Positions 1-11,241 of a stretch of DNA of 64,000 nt are shown in pieces; the stretch's first letter is position 1, and the number at the start of each line of letters is the position of its first letter. This DNA comes from Craterostigma plantagineum (taxonomy: Eukaryota > Streptophyta > Magnoliopsida > Lamiales > Linderniaceae): positions 62,001 through 126,000 of the forward strand of contig JAPQWV010000743.1 of NCBI GenBank assembly GCA_027422505.1, given 5' to 3'. The notes beneath the pieces are model-generated. The model was not told where the DNA came from and ran no database searches. It saw only the letters and a list, made by a program, of their open reading frames with translations. Made by a program: the position numbers and the translations under genes.

Positions 1-211
1 TTCGGGTTTATGCGCAGCGTATGTATATAGTAATCATCGAACGCATTTTTTGGCTAGTCCCTTGCGTAGCATGTTTATCAACTTTTAACTCGTACATAAA
101 CAGGCCAAACTTTGAAAGGGTGGAGGGTGGCTTTTGACGTGTATATATTTTTCGTAGATAGTATAAGTTGAAACTTTGAACCTTTTGGAAGTATTTTTGG
201 GGTGTGTTACA
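1..211 (+). repeat. 3' end of left LTR of the Tekay-like element
   Basis: This stretch matches 6485-6695 almost base for base and ends in GTGTTACA, the same terminus as the right LTR. Most of this LTR lies left of the window. Confidence 0.92.
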
Positions 212-217
212 TTTAGA

Positions 218-229
218 TGGTATTAGAGC
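218..229 (+). promoter_or_regulatory. Primer-binding site, initiator tRNA-Met type
   Basis: TGGTATTAGAGC lies 6 bases after the LTR end. It differs at one base from TGGTATCAGAGC, the usual plant sequence complementary to the initiator tRNA-Met 3' end, which primes minus-strand DNA synthesis. Confidence 0.85.
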
Positions 230-394
230 AAGGTCGTTTCTGCAGACTCCTCAGATGCAACCCGACCATGGCCAGTCAGACATCGTTCCCGAGTATATTA
301 TTTGTAAGTGTTACTATATTAAGCAAATAATATAATAATCTAATGTGTTAGAAATTGGTATTTTGGACATAAAGGTGGCATTGATTGCAACATT

Positions 395-1520
395 ATGGCT
401 CCTCGAACAAGAGGCAAGGGCCGAAGGGGAGTTCCGCTAGGAGGATGAAGAATGAGAGGAGGGAGCCTCAACTAGTAGGGCCAATGAGAAATAAGGAGGG
501 AAGAAGTTCGTCCACCTGTTAGAGCTCCAAGGACTGTACGCAATAGGCGTACTATTCCACCAACAGGACAACCTACTCAAACTGAGGAGCAACACTTTAT
601 TTCGAGGTTGGCCCAGCTAGTAAGGAACGTTATCGCGGAGGCACCACCACAGCCCGCAAATTCTACTCCTAATCACACCGCTGGTGAGAGATTCCGGCAC
701 ATGGACCCCCATTCTTTAAGGGTGGTATAGACCCGCTACTTGCTGAGGAGTGGATTCGGGCTATTGAAGCGATCTTTAGGTACACTAGTATAGGAGATCC
801 GGATAGAGTGATTTGTGCCACATACTACCTCAGACGCGATGCTGCCTATTGGTGGAAATCAGTGGAGGCCATGAGAGAGACCGAGGGCATGTCTGGGGCC
901 GATCGGGTAGTATTCTTCGACAAATATCTCCCGTACACTGTGACAGCCGCTAAAGCGGCCGAATTTGAACAACTCAAGCAAGAAGGAAGTGCAGTGGCCG
1001 AGTATACGCGTCGTTTCGAGGAGCTGGCCCGATGTGCACCACACCTTGTGGCGACAGAAGAGTTGAGGGCGGACAGATACGTGCAAGGCCTAAGAAAAGG
1101 GATTTCTTGTATTGTCAGTGCTTTCCCTATCACTACCTTTAGTGATCTTTTGTCAATAGCCCAATGAGTTGAAAGAGCCGCTCAGCGCTCTGACGATAGA
1201 GTACCATCTCAACAGCATCGGCCACAGCCTCAACAACCTATATCTCATTCGTCACATCGGCAAAGTCTTGGCCCTCGTCTAAATCAAGGAAGAAATGTCG
1301 AGACCAATCTGGTAGTCGAGGCAAAGATCATACTGCTGCTGCTAGTCAAGGAGTTGCTACCGAAGGAGGGACTAGACCTGATACTTCAGCAAGGGATTCT
1401 AATTGGCGTGCTTGCTATAGATGTGGGAAGACGGGTCATATGGTTCGCAGCTGCCCCTTACCTAGGGAATCTGGCCCTCCTTTTGCTATACTTGCGGTCA
1501 ATCGGGGCATATAAGTCGAA
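395..1520 (+). pseudogene. gag: gag of the Tekay-like element (frameshifted)
   Basis: The likely start is the ATG at 395, followed by a basic Arg/Gly-rich stretch. The capsid (Retrotrans_gag) domain is clearest at about 760-1170, with the typical YYLRRDAAYWW and VAEYTRRFEELA motifs. A CCHC zinc knuckle (CYRCGKTGHMVRSC) for RNA binding is encoded at 1413-1454 in another frame, so at least one frameshift separates capsid and nucleocapsid parts. A stop at 1165-1167 ends the capsid frame. In the intact family this protein forms the virus-like particle and packages the RNA. Confidence 0.85.
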
Positions 1521-1588
1521 GCTGTCCTCAAAGACAGTATCCGCTTCAGTCGCAACGACAAACGTCGACCACTGGAGGACCGGCTAGG

Positions 1589-1975
1589 GTGCTCACCATG
1601 ATACGGGGAGCTACTGACGCGGACCCCACAGTCGTATCAGGTTATGTTGTTATTGCCTCCTTATGTGTTCATGTCCTATTTGACTCGGGTGCTACTCATT
1701 CATTTGCATCCTTAGCATTTCTTAGTCGATTAGGATTACAACCCGAGACCTCTGAGGTTGAGTATGATGTTCTTCTGCCATCGGGTAACGTCCTAAGTTC
1801 AAGTATGGTGTTGCGTGATATTGGTATATCTATTGCAGGCCATGACTTGTTAGCGGACTTAATCGTGATCGATATCCATGGATTTGATGTAATTATCGGG
1901 ATAGATTGGCTATCAAGACATTTTGCCTCTATTGATTGTGCAAAGAAGGTTATTACATTTCGTCACCTTGTCTAG
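1589..1975 (+). pseudogene. Aspartic protease of the Tekay-like element
   Basis: The frame contains LFDSGATHSF, the active-site DSGA loop of retroviral-type aspartic proteases, with D near base 1682, followed by a hydrophobic ILG-like segment (VIIGIDWLS). The protease matures the Gag-Pol polyprotein. The frame stops at 1975 and continues into reverse transcriptase only after a frame change, so the polyprotein is broken here. Confidence 0.85.
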
Positions 1976-3054
1976 AGGAGTTCGCATTCTATGGAGATAC
2001 TAGGTCTAATGAAAGGCCTCTGCTTGCAACATTGGAGGCTAGTTCTATGCATCATATTCATGAAGGGTTCCTAGCTCACATCGATGAGACTCGCTGTGTG
2101 TCGTCAGAGCGGCCGGAACAAGTGCCAATTGTTTGTGAGTTTCGGGATATTTTTCCATCTGATATTTCAGGCTTACCCACATCTCGCGAAGTTGAGTTCA
2201 GTATTGAACATCTACCTGGTATGACACCAATCCCAATGGCACCGTATCGCATGGCTCATGTCGAGATGAAAGAATTGAGAGAACAAATACAAGAACTTCT
2301 AAATAAGGGATTCATCACACCGAGTTTCTCACCTTGGGGAGCACCAGTCCTTTTTGTAAAGAAAAAGGATGGGACTATGCGACTTTGTATCGACTATCGA
2401 GCTCTAAATAAGGTGACTATCAAGAACAAGTATCCATTACCCCGGATCGACGATCTATTCGATCAATTGAAAGGAGCTTCAGTATTTTCTAAGATTGATC
2501 TACGGACAGGCTACCATCAATTGAGGATTCGAGAGTGTGACATACCGAAGACAACCTTCAGAACTCGATATGGGCACTATGAATTCCTAGTCATGCCATT
2601 TGGTTTGACTAATGCCCCGGCAGCTTTTATGGATCTAATGAATAGGATAGTAATGGAGTTCTTAGATCAGTTCGTGATTGTCTTCATCGACGACATCTTA
2701 ATTTATTTCACGAACAAAGAGGAGCATGTGGGTCACTTGAAGACGGTATTAGCCACATTGAGAGCTCACCAACTTTTTGCCAAATTCTCTAAGAGTGAAT
2801 TTTGGCTTCATAAAGTAGCATTCTTGGGACATGTTGTATCTCGAGATGGGATCGCGGTAGACCCCTCCAAGATTGAAGCGGTGGAGAATTGGCAGAGGCC
2901 CAAGACGGTGACAGAAATCCGTAGCTTCTTGGGCTTTGCCGGGTATTATCGGAGATTTGTGGAAGGTTTCTCCTCTATTGCCGCCCCCTTGACCAGACTA
3001 ACAAAGAAAGGGTTAAGTTTGAATGGGATGACTTGTGCGAGCGGAGTTTCTTAG
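1936..3054 (+). pseudogene. Reverse transcriptase of the Tekay-like element
   Basis: This 372-residue open frame is the longest in the element. It shows the Ty3/gypsy order: [52 protein letters not shown], and the catalytic FIDD box at about 2682-2693, then [11 protein letters not shown] and the connection motif [14 protein letters not shown]. The catalytic aspartates are intact. The frame is lost where the RNase H region begins. Confidence 0.95.
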
Positions 3055-3354
3055 AGTTGAAGAAGCGTTTAACTTCAACACCCATTCTAGCACTCCCCGA
3101 TGACGGAGGGAACTTTGTTATCTATAGTGATGCCTCGAAGTTGGATTGGGATGTGTTTGATGCAGCATGGCAAGGTCATTGCTTATGCTTCTCGTCAATT
3201 GAAAGACTACGAAAGGAATTATTCGACTCATTACTTGGAATTGGCAGCAGTGATCTTTGCGCTGAAAATTTGGAGGCACTATCTATACGGAGAGAAATGC
3301 GAAATATACACCGATCATAAACGCTTGAGATACATTTTCACGCAAAGGAATTGA
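3033..3354 (+). pseudogene. RNase H of the Tekay-like element (frameshifted)
   Basis: Two overlapping frames together encode an RNase H: the first has VIYSDAS with the first catalytic Asp, the second has VIAYASRQL, the [16 protein letters not shown] segment with the catalytic Glu, and YTDHKRL with the third acidic residue. A frameshift at about 3150-3170 separates them, and a stop at 3352-3354 cuts the join to integrase. Confidence 0.85.
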
Positions 3355-4431
3355 ATATGCGACATAGGAGATGGCTTGAGCTAATGAAAGATTATGATAT
3401 TACCATTCACTATCACCCGGGCAAGGCTAATCGAGTAGCTGATGCTTCGAACAGGAAAGTGGTGGGTGAAGCAAACACCATGGTGGTAATTCAGATCCCT
3501 CTTTTGAGAGACGTTCAAAAGCTAGAGTTGAGCATTGTTTCCCGAAGTTCTGAGGATAGTCTAAACACTTTAGTGCTACGGCCCACGCTACTACAACAAA
3601 TTAAGGACGGACAACTCCTAGATCCGACACTAATGGAGTTCAGAAAAAGAGTCGAAGAAGGTGTGGCTCAAGGCTTCGAGATTGCACCTGATGGAATTCT
3701 CAAATTCCAAGGCCGACTATGTGTTCCTGATGTTATCCTTACCGAGGCTCACAGTAGCCCGTATTCCGTTCATCCAGGTACCACCAAGATGTATCATGAC
3801 AGCGCATTTTGGTGGCATGGAATGAAAAACGACATCGTGCGACATGTCAACTGTTGTCTTATTTGTCAGCAAGTCAAAGCAGAGCATCAACACCCTGCGG
3901 GAAAGTTACATCCTTTACATATTCCCGAGTGGAAATGGGGCGACGTATCTATGGACTTCGTTGTTGGATTGCCGAGATCAAAGAAAGGCCATGATGCTAT
4001 TTGGGTTATTATGGATAGACTAACGAAATCTGCTCATTTCGTACCTATCCAAATAACTTACAGCATGGAGAAATTGACGGAATTATATATTGAGGAGATT
4101 GTGAGGCTTCATGGCATACCTCGAACAATCGTTTCGGATCGCGATCCAAGGTTTACATCCCAATACTGGAAGAAAGTGCATGAGGCGCTAGGTACTAAAT
4201 TGGCTTTTAGTACAGCTTATCACCCTCAGACTGATGGGCAAAACGGAGCGTACCCAGACTTTGGAAGATATGTTACGGGCGTGTGTTTTGGATTTCAAAT
4301 GGGCGTGGCATTCCTATCTACCACTGATTGAATTTTCATATAATAACAGCTATCATTCAAGCATTAGGATGGCACCATATGAGGCACTGTACGGGCGCAA
4401 GTGTCGTTCTCCAATTCATTGGACGAAATGA
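3351..4431 (+). pseudogene. Integrase of the Tekay-like element (frameshift at catalytic Glu)
   Basis: The first part carries the RNase H tail (IHYHPGKANRVADA), then the HHCC zinc finger (H...H...CCLICQQVK) and the core with WGDVSMDF (first Asp) and VSDRDPRFTSQYW (second Asp). Near 4230-4245, just after HPQTDGQ, the frame shifts, so the catalytic Glu is found only in the next frame (4234-4431, [12 protein letters not shown]). That second part ends with a stop at 4429-4431. The enzyme inserts the cDNA into the genome in intact relatives; this copy would be dead. Confidence 0.9.
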
Positions 4432-4572
4432 GAGACACAAGGTGGAAATATGGTTATTGGCTCTGAATTAGTGCATGACCAATCAAGCGATTGAGTTAAT
4501 TAGGCAGAGGATGGAAGCAGCCCAAGATCGGCAGGAAGCGATGCTGACACTCAACGTCGTGATTTAGAATTT

Positions 4573-5009
4573 ATGGTCGGGGATATGGTATTATTTCGGG
4601 CAATTCCTACGAAAGGCGTAGTAAGATTTGGCAAACTGGGCAAATTAAACCCAAGATACATAGGTCATTTTCCTATAACCGAGCGGGTTGGAAACAGACG
4701 GGCATATAGGCTCGCCTTACCTCCAGCGTTACACGGAGTGCATGAAGTGTTTCATGTATCCATGTTGAGGAATACATATCAGATTCCTCTCATATTCTGA
4801 GCTATGGTACGGTTGAGCTTCGAGATGATATGACCTATGAGGAAAGGCCGGTGCGAATCCTTGATCGAGGGGTAAAACAATTACGCTCAAGGAGCATTCC
4901 GCTTGCCAAGGTCCTTTGGAGAAACCATAAAGCAGAGGAAGCCACATGGGAGAAGGAGGAAGACATGCAACACCAATACCCCGAATTATTTAGTAAGTTC
5001 GAACTTTAA
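4573..5009 (+). pseudogene. Integrase C-terminal module with chromodomain-like tail
   Basis: The frame from 4573 carries the GPY/F-type module (VGDMVLFRAIP, RYIGHFPI, YRLALPP, VFHVSMLR). After a frameshift near 4780 it continues as a chromodomain-like tail with LAKVLWRNHKAEEATWE and QYPELF, ending at the TAA at 5007-5009. In chromoviruses this tail is thought to guide integration toward particular chromatin. Confidence 0.82.
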
Positions 5010-5030
5010 ATTTCGAGGACGAAATTTTAT

Positions 5031-5041
5031 AAGGGGGAGGA
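5031..5041 (+). promoter_or_regulatory. Polypurine tract
   Basis: AAGGGGGAGGA lies directly before the right LTR start TGTAAC, as expected for the plus-strand priming site. Confidence 0.85.
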
Positions 5042-6695
5042 TGTAACATCCCCACCTAAATTAAATAATGTAAATTTTATTAACCTTAAAGTGGAATTGA
5101 AAATATAGAAGTTAGGGTAATGGAATAAAATATAATGTAAGGACTAAATTGTCTAGTTAAATAAGAATGGGTGGAAACATAAAAATGAAGAATAGAGAGG
5201 GGAGTTATTGGTAAATAAAAGCTTTTATATTATTCTTTCATTTCTCTCTCATCTCATTTTCTTATCACAACGTCACTCTCCACGCAAGCTTAACACAAGA
5301 AGAAAATGTTGTGAAGGCTCTTAGGCGAATGATAGAAGACGTTGAGATCCAAGTGCTTGAACTCTGGGTAAAAAGGGAGCATTTGCATCATCTCTTCTTG
5401 TGCTTAAACAATTATAAATGGAAGTAAGTAGGAAATTAGGGTGCGAAAATTGTTGGGTATTTTGGTTTGTGTTGAAATATGATGGTGTTAAAGGGTTGTT
5501 AAGTATTCTTTGAGCATGTTTTTATGCTATATTCATGGATAGATTCGAGATTGGGGAGATGATACACTAATGGGATTATAGAAGGCTTAGGAGTAATATT
5601 TATGCCCGCCAACCGTTCGTATAAATGCCTATGAGAGTTGCATGTAATTGTAATGCAATTATGTGGTGGTTTATCTAGGATCTTTGGAATTGGAACGAGG
5701 TGGTAACTCTTCGACACAAGGAAGCGGATAAAGAAGTCAAACCATCCCTAGTAGTTTGAGAACTAAAGCGTGAAACTTTCGCAAGGTAAGTACGAGGGAG
5801 TAGAACTTGTATATATATAATTCAAATGCATATTATGTTGAAGTATCACTCGGTCTTGAGCTGTTGAACGGCTAACGAGTCGTTATGGAATTTAGCTCTA
5901 GAATATTATGGGGTTTTACTCTTGTTACGTTAGTGGATTGTTTATCTTATGCACCGCTCTAGCAAATGAGTTATTACTTGTGTTACGTGAAGTGGGTGGA
6001 TTATTTGGTGTGCTTGGAACTTATGTGTTTGGCTGATGGAGTCATCGTGTGTAAGCGCGTGACTCTGTAGTGTTGACTTAGGGCTAATGTGGGCCGTTGA
6101 CTATGATAATGTGTGTCTTGGGGCCAATGTGGGTCGAACGATTAAGTACGGCAGCTCTGGGTCGGAGTGTGTGCGTGGCCGATGGGTCGGAGTGTGTGTG
6201 TGGCCGGTAAGTGTGTTGTTGCTTAAGAGTTGTGTTCGTTTGATGTAGTAGTCGTTGATTGGTGCTCGATTTTCTTGTTCGCATAATTACGTATTTGGGA
6301 TGTATATATGCACGTTCTATTGTACTTAGTCTGTTGTCTCACTCCCGTTATTATAATTTTTTTTTTCAGATCCTCCTTCGGGAGGAAATACTTAGCAGAT
6401 GGGACGATTACGACAGGGCTATGGCGGCGCATGTGTGGGACGACCTGTGGCCGCTCATGGATACTTTAGGACTTTTGTTTTTGAAAAGTTCTGGTTTATG
6501 CGTAGCGTATGTATATAGTAATCATCGGACGCATTTTTTGGCTAGTCCTTGCGTAGCATGTTTATCAACTTTTAACTCGTACAAAACAGGCCAAACTTTG
6601 AAAGGGTGGCTGGTGGCTTTTGACGTGTATATTTTTCGTAGATAGTATAAGTTAAAACTTTGAACCTTTGGAAGTTATTTTTGGGGTGTGTTACA
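5042..6695 (+). repeat. Right LTR, 1654 bp, of the Tekay-like element
   Basis: It starts TGTAACATCCCC and ends GTGTGTTACA. No protein is encoded. Two short internal repeats stand out: a GGCCAATGTGGG-type unit at about 6080-6135, and GTCGGAGTGTGTG twice at about 6160-6200. The sequence flanking the right end belongs to a copia RNase H frame, so the insertion split that older element. Confidence 0.93.
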
Positions 6696-7235
6696 AACGA
6701 GCCCACATAAACTTGTTCATACTAATTGTCTTGGTCATATAGTTTGCCAGATTATCCGCAGTGTGAACTTTTTGCATGTCCACTGTCTCATCTTTCACTT
6801 GTTCACGAACAGAGTGGTATTTGACCTGGATGTGTTTAGTTCTTGAATGATATGATGAATTCCTTACAAGATGCAACTCTGGCTATCACAATAGAGAACA
6901 ATATTCTCTAATTTGTGACCGAGTTCTTCCAACAATATCTTCAACCATATCACCTCTTTACCGGCTTGCGTAGCCTCTACTATTCTGTTTCCGTTGTTGA
7001 CGTTACAACAATGGACCGCAGTTTTGAAACCCAGCTTACGGCTCCGCCAGCAAGATTAAACACATATCCTTTTCTAGATTGCTTTTACCAAGTTCACATG
7101 CATAATCTGCGTCAGCAAAACCACGAACAATAAAATTAGTATATCCGAACATAACGCGAGATCAGAAGTTCCCTTAATATATATGAGAATCCTCTTAACA
7201 GCAGTCTAGTGCTTCCGGCCAGGACTGGATATGTA
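6696..7235 (-). pseudogene. copia RNase H and end of reverse transcriptase (decayed)
   Basis: On the minus strand, the last part reads HSRTKHIQVKYHSVREQV and KVHTADNLANYMTK, the end of the copia RNase H domain. Further upstream a GFADADYA-like segment with the first catalytic Asp is visible at about 7100-7130, and a PEALDCC-type remnant of the link between reverse transcriptase and RNase H lies at about 7190-7235. Stops and frame changes interrupt all of it. Confidence 0.75.
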
Positions 7236-7746
7236 TCGGCGATTAACTCCCACTTGGACTAGACTCTCTAGGTCTGGTTCGTTTTCAACCCACGTTTGGA
7301 CCAAGTGCTCCCGATCTTGCCCTCGTCACTGTCACCTCCAGACAATTTTCTTTCAATAAAATTGCGTTAATCCTCATTTTCCAGAGTGAGTAGTTTCTCC
7401 GGTTGAATTTTTAAATTTCATTTTTAGCTGTTATTTTTCCTACATCGCTATCATCTGAGAAATTCAACAGTCCAACCAAATAGCACTGATCAGATAATTT
7501 ACAGAAAGGGTAGCGACCAACTTTCTAGACAAAATTGCCCTTATAAGTAAATTCCCATATGAGATCTAGTGGGGTCACAATAGTCCCGCTTGACACCAGC
7601 CACTTAGATAGAACTTACTTACACAGTCTATTGCCACGACTTGGCAAAAACTCTTCGTAACGATAAACCTTTTCGATATCTTTTCTGATGTGGAACATTA
7701 GACAAAGCTGCAACCACATAGCATAATCAGAATATCAACCGTGGTT

Positions 7747-7759
7747 GTCTCTGATACCA
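7747..7759 (-). promoter_or_regulatory. Primer-binding site of the copia relic
   Basis: On the minus strand it reads TGGTATCAGAGAC, the initiator tRNA-Met type site, four bases from the LTR edge. Confidence 0.75.
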
Positions 7760-7763
7760 CTTC

Positions 7764-8210
7764 TGTAAAATGGACAGCGTAAAAATAAAAGAACACTAGA
7801 ATTTACGTGGAAAAACCCATTTTTTTAATCGGGGTGAAAAACCACGGGCAAGGTAGAAATTTTATTCCTGGGGTAAAAACAGGGGTTACTACCTCTCAAT
7901 CTATAAATGAGAAAATACTATCTCTCTTTATAGTCGGAGCAAATACGGAATAAACCCTCTATTTTCCATTTCTTTTTCTTTCCCCTCTTTTTCTTATGGT
8001 CTAGTGTGTTTTTATTTTGCCTCCGTCGTCGCTATTTATAGGCAAATTCCACACTAATAACATTATATATTATATATATTATATGTTGTACAAGTTAGCA
8101 TTCTTGATGCTTCGCCGCACTTAGCTTGGGCACATTGGTCCATGTGCCCTGCCACCCGCAACGTGTACTGCCAACATAACGCTCCCTTTGTGGAATTTAA
8201 AATAGGAACA
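7764..8210 (-). repeat. 5' LTR of the copia relic, 447 bp
   Basis: On the plus strand it begins TGTAAAATGG and ends AATAGGAACA, giving the usual TG..CA ends. It includes the segment ATTTACGTGGAAAAACCC, a type commonly seen near the ends of plant copia LTRs. The partner LTR is not in the window. Confidence 0.7.
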
Positions 8211-8541
8211 ATGTTGTTGTTATATTTATTGCCGAGTTTAAATATTATTTATTTTCCTTGTTGAACCGAAGGAAAAAAAATGCCAGGCACATGGGTGAGA
8301 GATAGTACATTATGATCAGGTTCGAATCGACATTTGAATGTTCATTCTTGATTTTTCCTCTTTATTATCATAAATAAACAAACAGCACGACTTTCAAAGA
8401 ACCTTATTACGCCGTATGGACTTATTTCAATACATATAAACTACCAAATGTGCCCTTTCTTCTCTTTTTTCCATGTTATTACACACAAAAAAAGTTGTCG
8501 TTATTTATTAACGTAAACGAGCCAACCTATAAACAATGAAC
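8211..8541. other. Spacer, no gene seen
   Basis: AT-rich sequence between two retrotransposons. I see no coding potential or repeat. Its last bases include GAAC, which recurs right after the next element and may be its target duplication. Confidence 0.6.
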
Positions 8542-8994
8542 TGTCACGGGTCTCGTGAAGAGCCCGAAACATACACAAGAGGAATGCGACCCATGAGGTT
8601 CCTATTCGTTCTGGAAGGCCCTTGAAGCTTCTAGATCTCACTTGAGAATTGTAGGAACAACATAGAATTATATGTAATTCTCCAGAGAAGAATATTCCTT
8701 CGATATGCTTAGAATTCTCTAGAGCACTTTCAGTAGCCGTTAGATTAAAACGGTCTCATCCGTCCATTCCCAAAGGGCATTTGTATATATAGGGGTGATT
8801 GGCTCATTCGAAATCATCAAGTGAAATAAGAAGCTATTTCTCTCACTCCTTTCTTACTCTACGGCACTTTTGCATACTTGTTATCTCTCCAACTCAGGCA
8901 ATTCCGAAGAGGCTGACTTAGCTAAAGTCGCACGAGGGTGAACTTGAGGAGCTAAGTCCGCACAAAGCATTGTAAGCGAGTACAAGTCCGTGAC
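8542..8994 (+). repeat. Left LTR, 453 bp, Galadriel-like element
   Basis: It starts TGTCACGGG and ends CCGTGACA. It aligns throughout with 12949-13400, with scattered substitutions and small indels. A primer-binding-like sequence AGTATCAGAGC follows at about 8999-9009. Confidence 0.9.
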
Positions 8995-9032
8995 AAGTAG
9001 TATCAGAGCTAGGTTCGAGCATTTCTGGGACG

Positions 9033-9415
9033 ATGACTAACGAAGGTGCATCGGGTGCTACCGAGGAAAAGGGTCAGGAGACTGCCCCAACGCAAGGTGG
9101 CAAGAAGGCGAGGGGCCAAAGTAAGGCACTGGAGGCTGCTGTCGTCGAATCAACCATCGTGGAGATGGCAACCCGCCTCGAGGATATCGAGGGGAAACTG
9201 GATGGGCTCGAGGACCATGCGTTTGAATTTGACAATGTGACGTAAGACCTCAGTTCGCTCAAAGATGAGCTCGAAACTGTGAAAGAGGACGTCAAGCAAG
9301 TCGATGTCCTTGAGGGCTACGTGAATAACACTCTCCGGGCCGAGAACACCTTGCTACGGGAGGAGTCAGCCAAGTGGAAATTGCTGTGCAGAACCTAAGG
9401 GAAGAAGTCATTGCA
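9033..9415 (+). pseudogene. gag: gag N-terminal part, Galadriel-like element
   Basis: The ATG at 9033 opens a 70-residue frame rich in Glu, Lys and Ala that looks coiled-coil (ATRLEDIEGKLDGLEDH). A stop at 9243-9245 interrupts it, but the same frame continues as KDELETVKEDVKQVDVLEG and LREESAKWK until the copia fragment begins at 9419. The capsid and nucleocapsid parts are missing. Confidence 0.6.
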
Positions 9416-9418
9416 TAC

Positions 9419-10450
9419 TGTTGGGAAATTCTACCTCGAACGAGGATTCAATGTAGATTTTGTGTATGCTAGTGTTAGGAATCGAATCGAGTTGGACTTA
9501 TGCTGCACATTAAGCATCTCGGTCGAATTTGGTTCCACTTTTGGAGCAATCCTAGTGTTGAGCTGTTTTGTGCTTGGAGCTACCATTACATCTTCCATGC
9601 TAAGCTTCTCTCTTCGATAAAGAAGAGCCTCCTTGAATTAGTCACGGCTTTTGGGCAGAGAGCAAAAACTAACAAAGCTTGATCCTCATCTTTGATCTCT
9701 TCTCCAACGTTTTGCAAATCCAACACCACCTTCTGAACTAATTAATTTGATCTTCAATGGCAGCTTCCTCCCCCATCTGGAATCTATAAATAGCTTGCTT
9801 GAGGTAGAGCCTTCTTCCTAGGGATTTGGTCATGTAAAAAGACTCCAATTTCTTCTATAACGCCTCAGCCGAAGTCTCACTTGCCACCTTGCGTAGCACA
9901 CCATCTGAGAGGCTGAGAATGAGTGCTGAATATGCCTTCTCTTTGATCTTCTTCTTCTGAGCTACGGTTAAAGTGGTAGGTTCCATTTCAGCATCCGGTT
10001 TCAAGGCTTCCTCCAAGCCTTTCTCCACGACACGGCCTTCATTTTTAGCTTCCACAGCCCAAAATCATTAGCTACATTAAAGACCTCCATTTCGACCTTG
10101 GTCATGGTAGACTTTTCTGGGGATACGAGCTCTCGTCCATGCTCACCGCACCACTTGTTGGGAAATTCTACCTCTCAAACGAGAATTCAATGTAGATTTG
10201 TGTATGCTAGTGTTAGGAATTTAATTGAGCTATTTGGAGCTCAAACGAACCAAAGAAAAGCAAAGAACTCACACACACACACACACACACTAACAAACAG
10301 ATTTACGTGGTTCGGCCTTGACTTTGGCCTACTTCGACGGATCAACCGAGCTTCGTATTAATCACAAGATAATTACAATATGCCGTGCCCTCTACAACTT
10401 TCGACAGTCGAGCCATGCAATTCCAAGGGTTTCTTAGTCGCCCACCACCT
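9419..10450 (-). mobile_element. Nested copia fragment (LTR pieces plus gag), minus strand
   Basis: TGTTGGGAAATTCTACCTC occurs at 9419 and again at 10156, each followed by about 70 similar bases, so these are two partial LTR copies of one family. Between them is a minus-strand gag. The right copy continues with a short (AC)n run and the GATTTACGTGGTTCGGCC segment common in copia LTRs. The left copy diverges after about 9490. No pol is present. The right boundary is approximate. Confidence 0.7.
9690..10105 (-). pseudogene. gag: copia gag fragment
   Basis: Read on the minus strand it begins near 10105 (MTKVEMEVFNVANDFG, then LWKLKMKA after a small frame change). It continues through AYSALILSLSDGVLRKVA and KKLESFYMTKSLGRRLYLKQ, the UBN2-type copia gag pattern, and fades near 9690. 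It is interrupted by stops. Confidence 0.75.
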
Positions 10451-11240
10451 GTTCGACGAAAGTACTGTGAGGGGTGTTTTATTCTATCTTTCTTTTTCTG
10501 TGTTTTAATTATGTGTTTGTTTGAACATTCGTTGGTTTCGCTATAGCGTAAGTCGTTTTGTGGTTAAGGCCTTATTAGGCCGGATTATGAACTCGTATTA
10601 ATGTTATCATGCTTTATTTAATCATATGTGATAAGTTATGTGTTCTTCGCTGATCTTAATGCATGCGTATGATTGATCGCCATATGCTTGTTTTGTTGAT
10701 TTGTTTATGAGACCGAGAGGTGACGAGACCGGTTAGAATTGAAGTGTCGAACACCACGATGTAAACCGACTAGAGATGGTTCGGTTTCGTCCGTGTGGTT
10801 TCCGAGACTTTAGGCGTCGAAAGCGCCTAAATTCGGGGAAATTCATAAAGCCGAATGCGTGCGGAGTAACTACATACATATAGGAATATAGTTGATTGGT
10901 TCACTCTCACATAGGGTTGCTATACACGGGAGGGCGAGTAGCACGTATGTTAGGAATTTTACCTTGACTTAATTCATATTGATTAGATAAATTCGATTGC
11001 ATGAAGACGTAGGATTAATCCATGCCGAAATATGTGCTTTAATCACGTTTGTCGTCAATTAATATTCGTAATCGTTTTATAGCTGCTTATTTGCGTTTTT
11101 AATTCAAGAAAAAATATATAGTTATTTATACAAGTTATAAGCGTATTTTAGAATTAATCGAGCTATCCTCGTGGATTGATACTCGGATTTACTTCCATTT
11201 TATACTACTTCCACGACTAGTATACTTGCTAGTATTCGAG
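10451..11240. other. Unassigned 0.8 kb inside the Galadriel-like element
   Basis: No frame has coding character. Sequences such as GAGCTATCCTCGTGGATTGA (about 11160) resemble leader or LTR-adjacent sequence of plant LTR elements, so this may be a third element fragment, but neither boundary can be fixed. It joins directly to the RNase H frame at about 11240. Confidence 0.4.
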
Positions 11241-11241
11241 C

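Larger units (their letters stand above)
1..6695 (+). mobile_element. Ty3/gypsy chromovirus (Tekay/Del-like), left LTR cut by window start
   Basis: The order is LTR end, primer-binding site, gag, protease, reverse transcriptase, RNase H, integrase, chromodomain-like tail, polypurine tract and a complete right LTR. The first 211 bases repeat 6485-6695 with only a few differences, which pairs the two LTRs. The pol domain order and the C-terminal chromodomain-type module place it among plant chromoviruses; the Tekay/Del assignment is by resemblance only. Several frameshifts and stops split gag and pol, so this copy cannot make a full polyprotein. It sits inside an older minus-strand copia relic that resumes at 6696. 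The left target duplication lies outside the window. Confidence 0.93.
6696..8210 (-). mobile_element. Ty1/copia relic, internally deleted, minus strand
   Basis: Read leftwards it runs LTR (8210-7764), primer-binding site (7759-7747), a short leader, then directly the end of reverse transcriptase and RNase H. Most of gag-pol is missing, so it is a large internal deletion derivative. The Tekay-like element inserted within its RNase H region; the rest of it lies left of the window. Confidence 0.75.

Noticed and set aside
10098..10361. Frame with His-Thr repeats
   Set aside because: It crosses an (AC)n run inside a copia LTR fragment.
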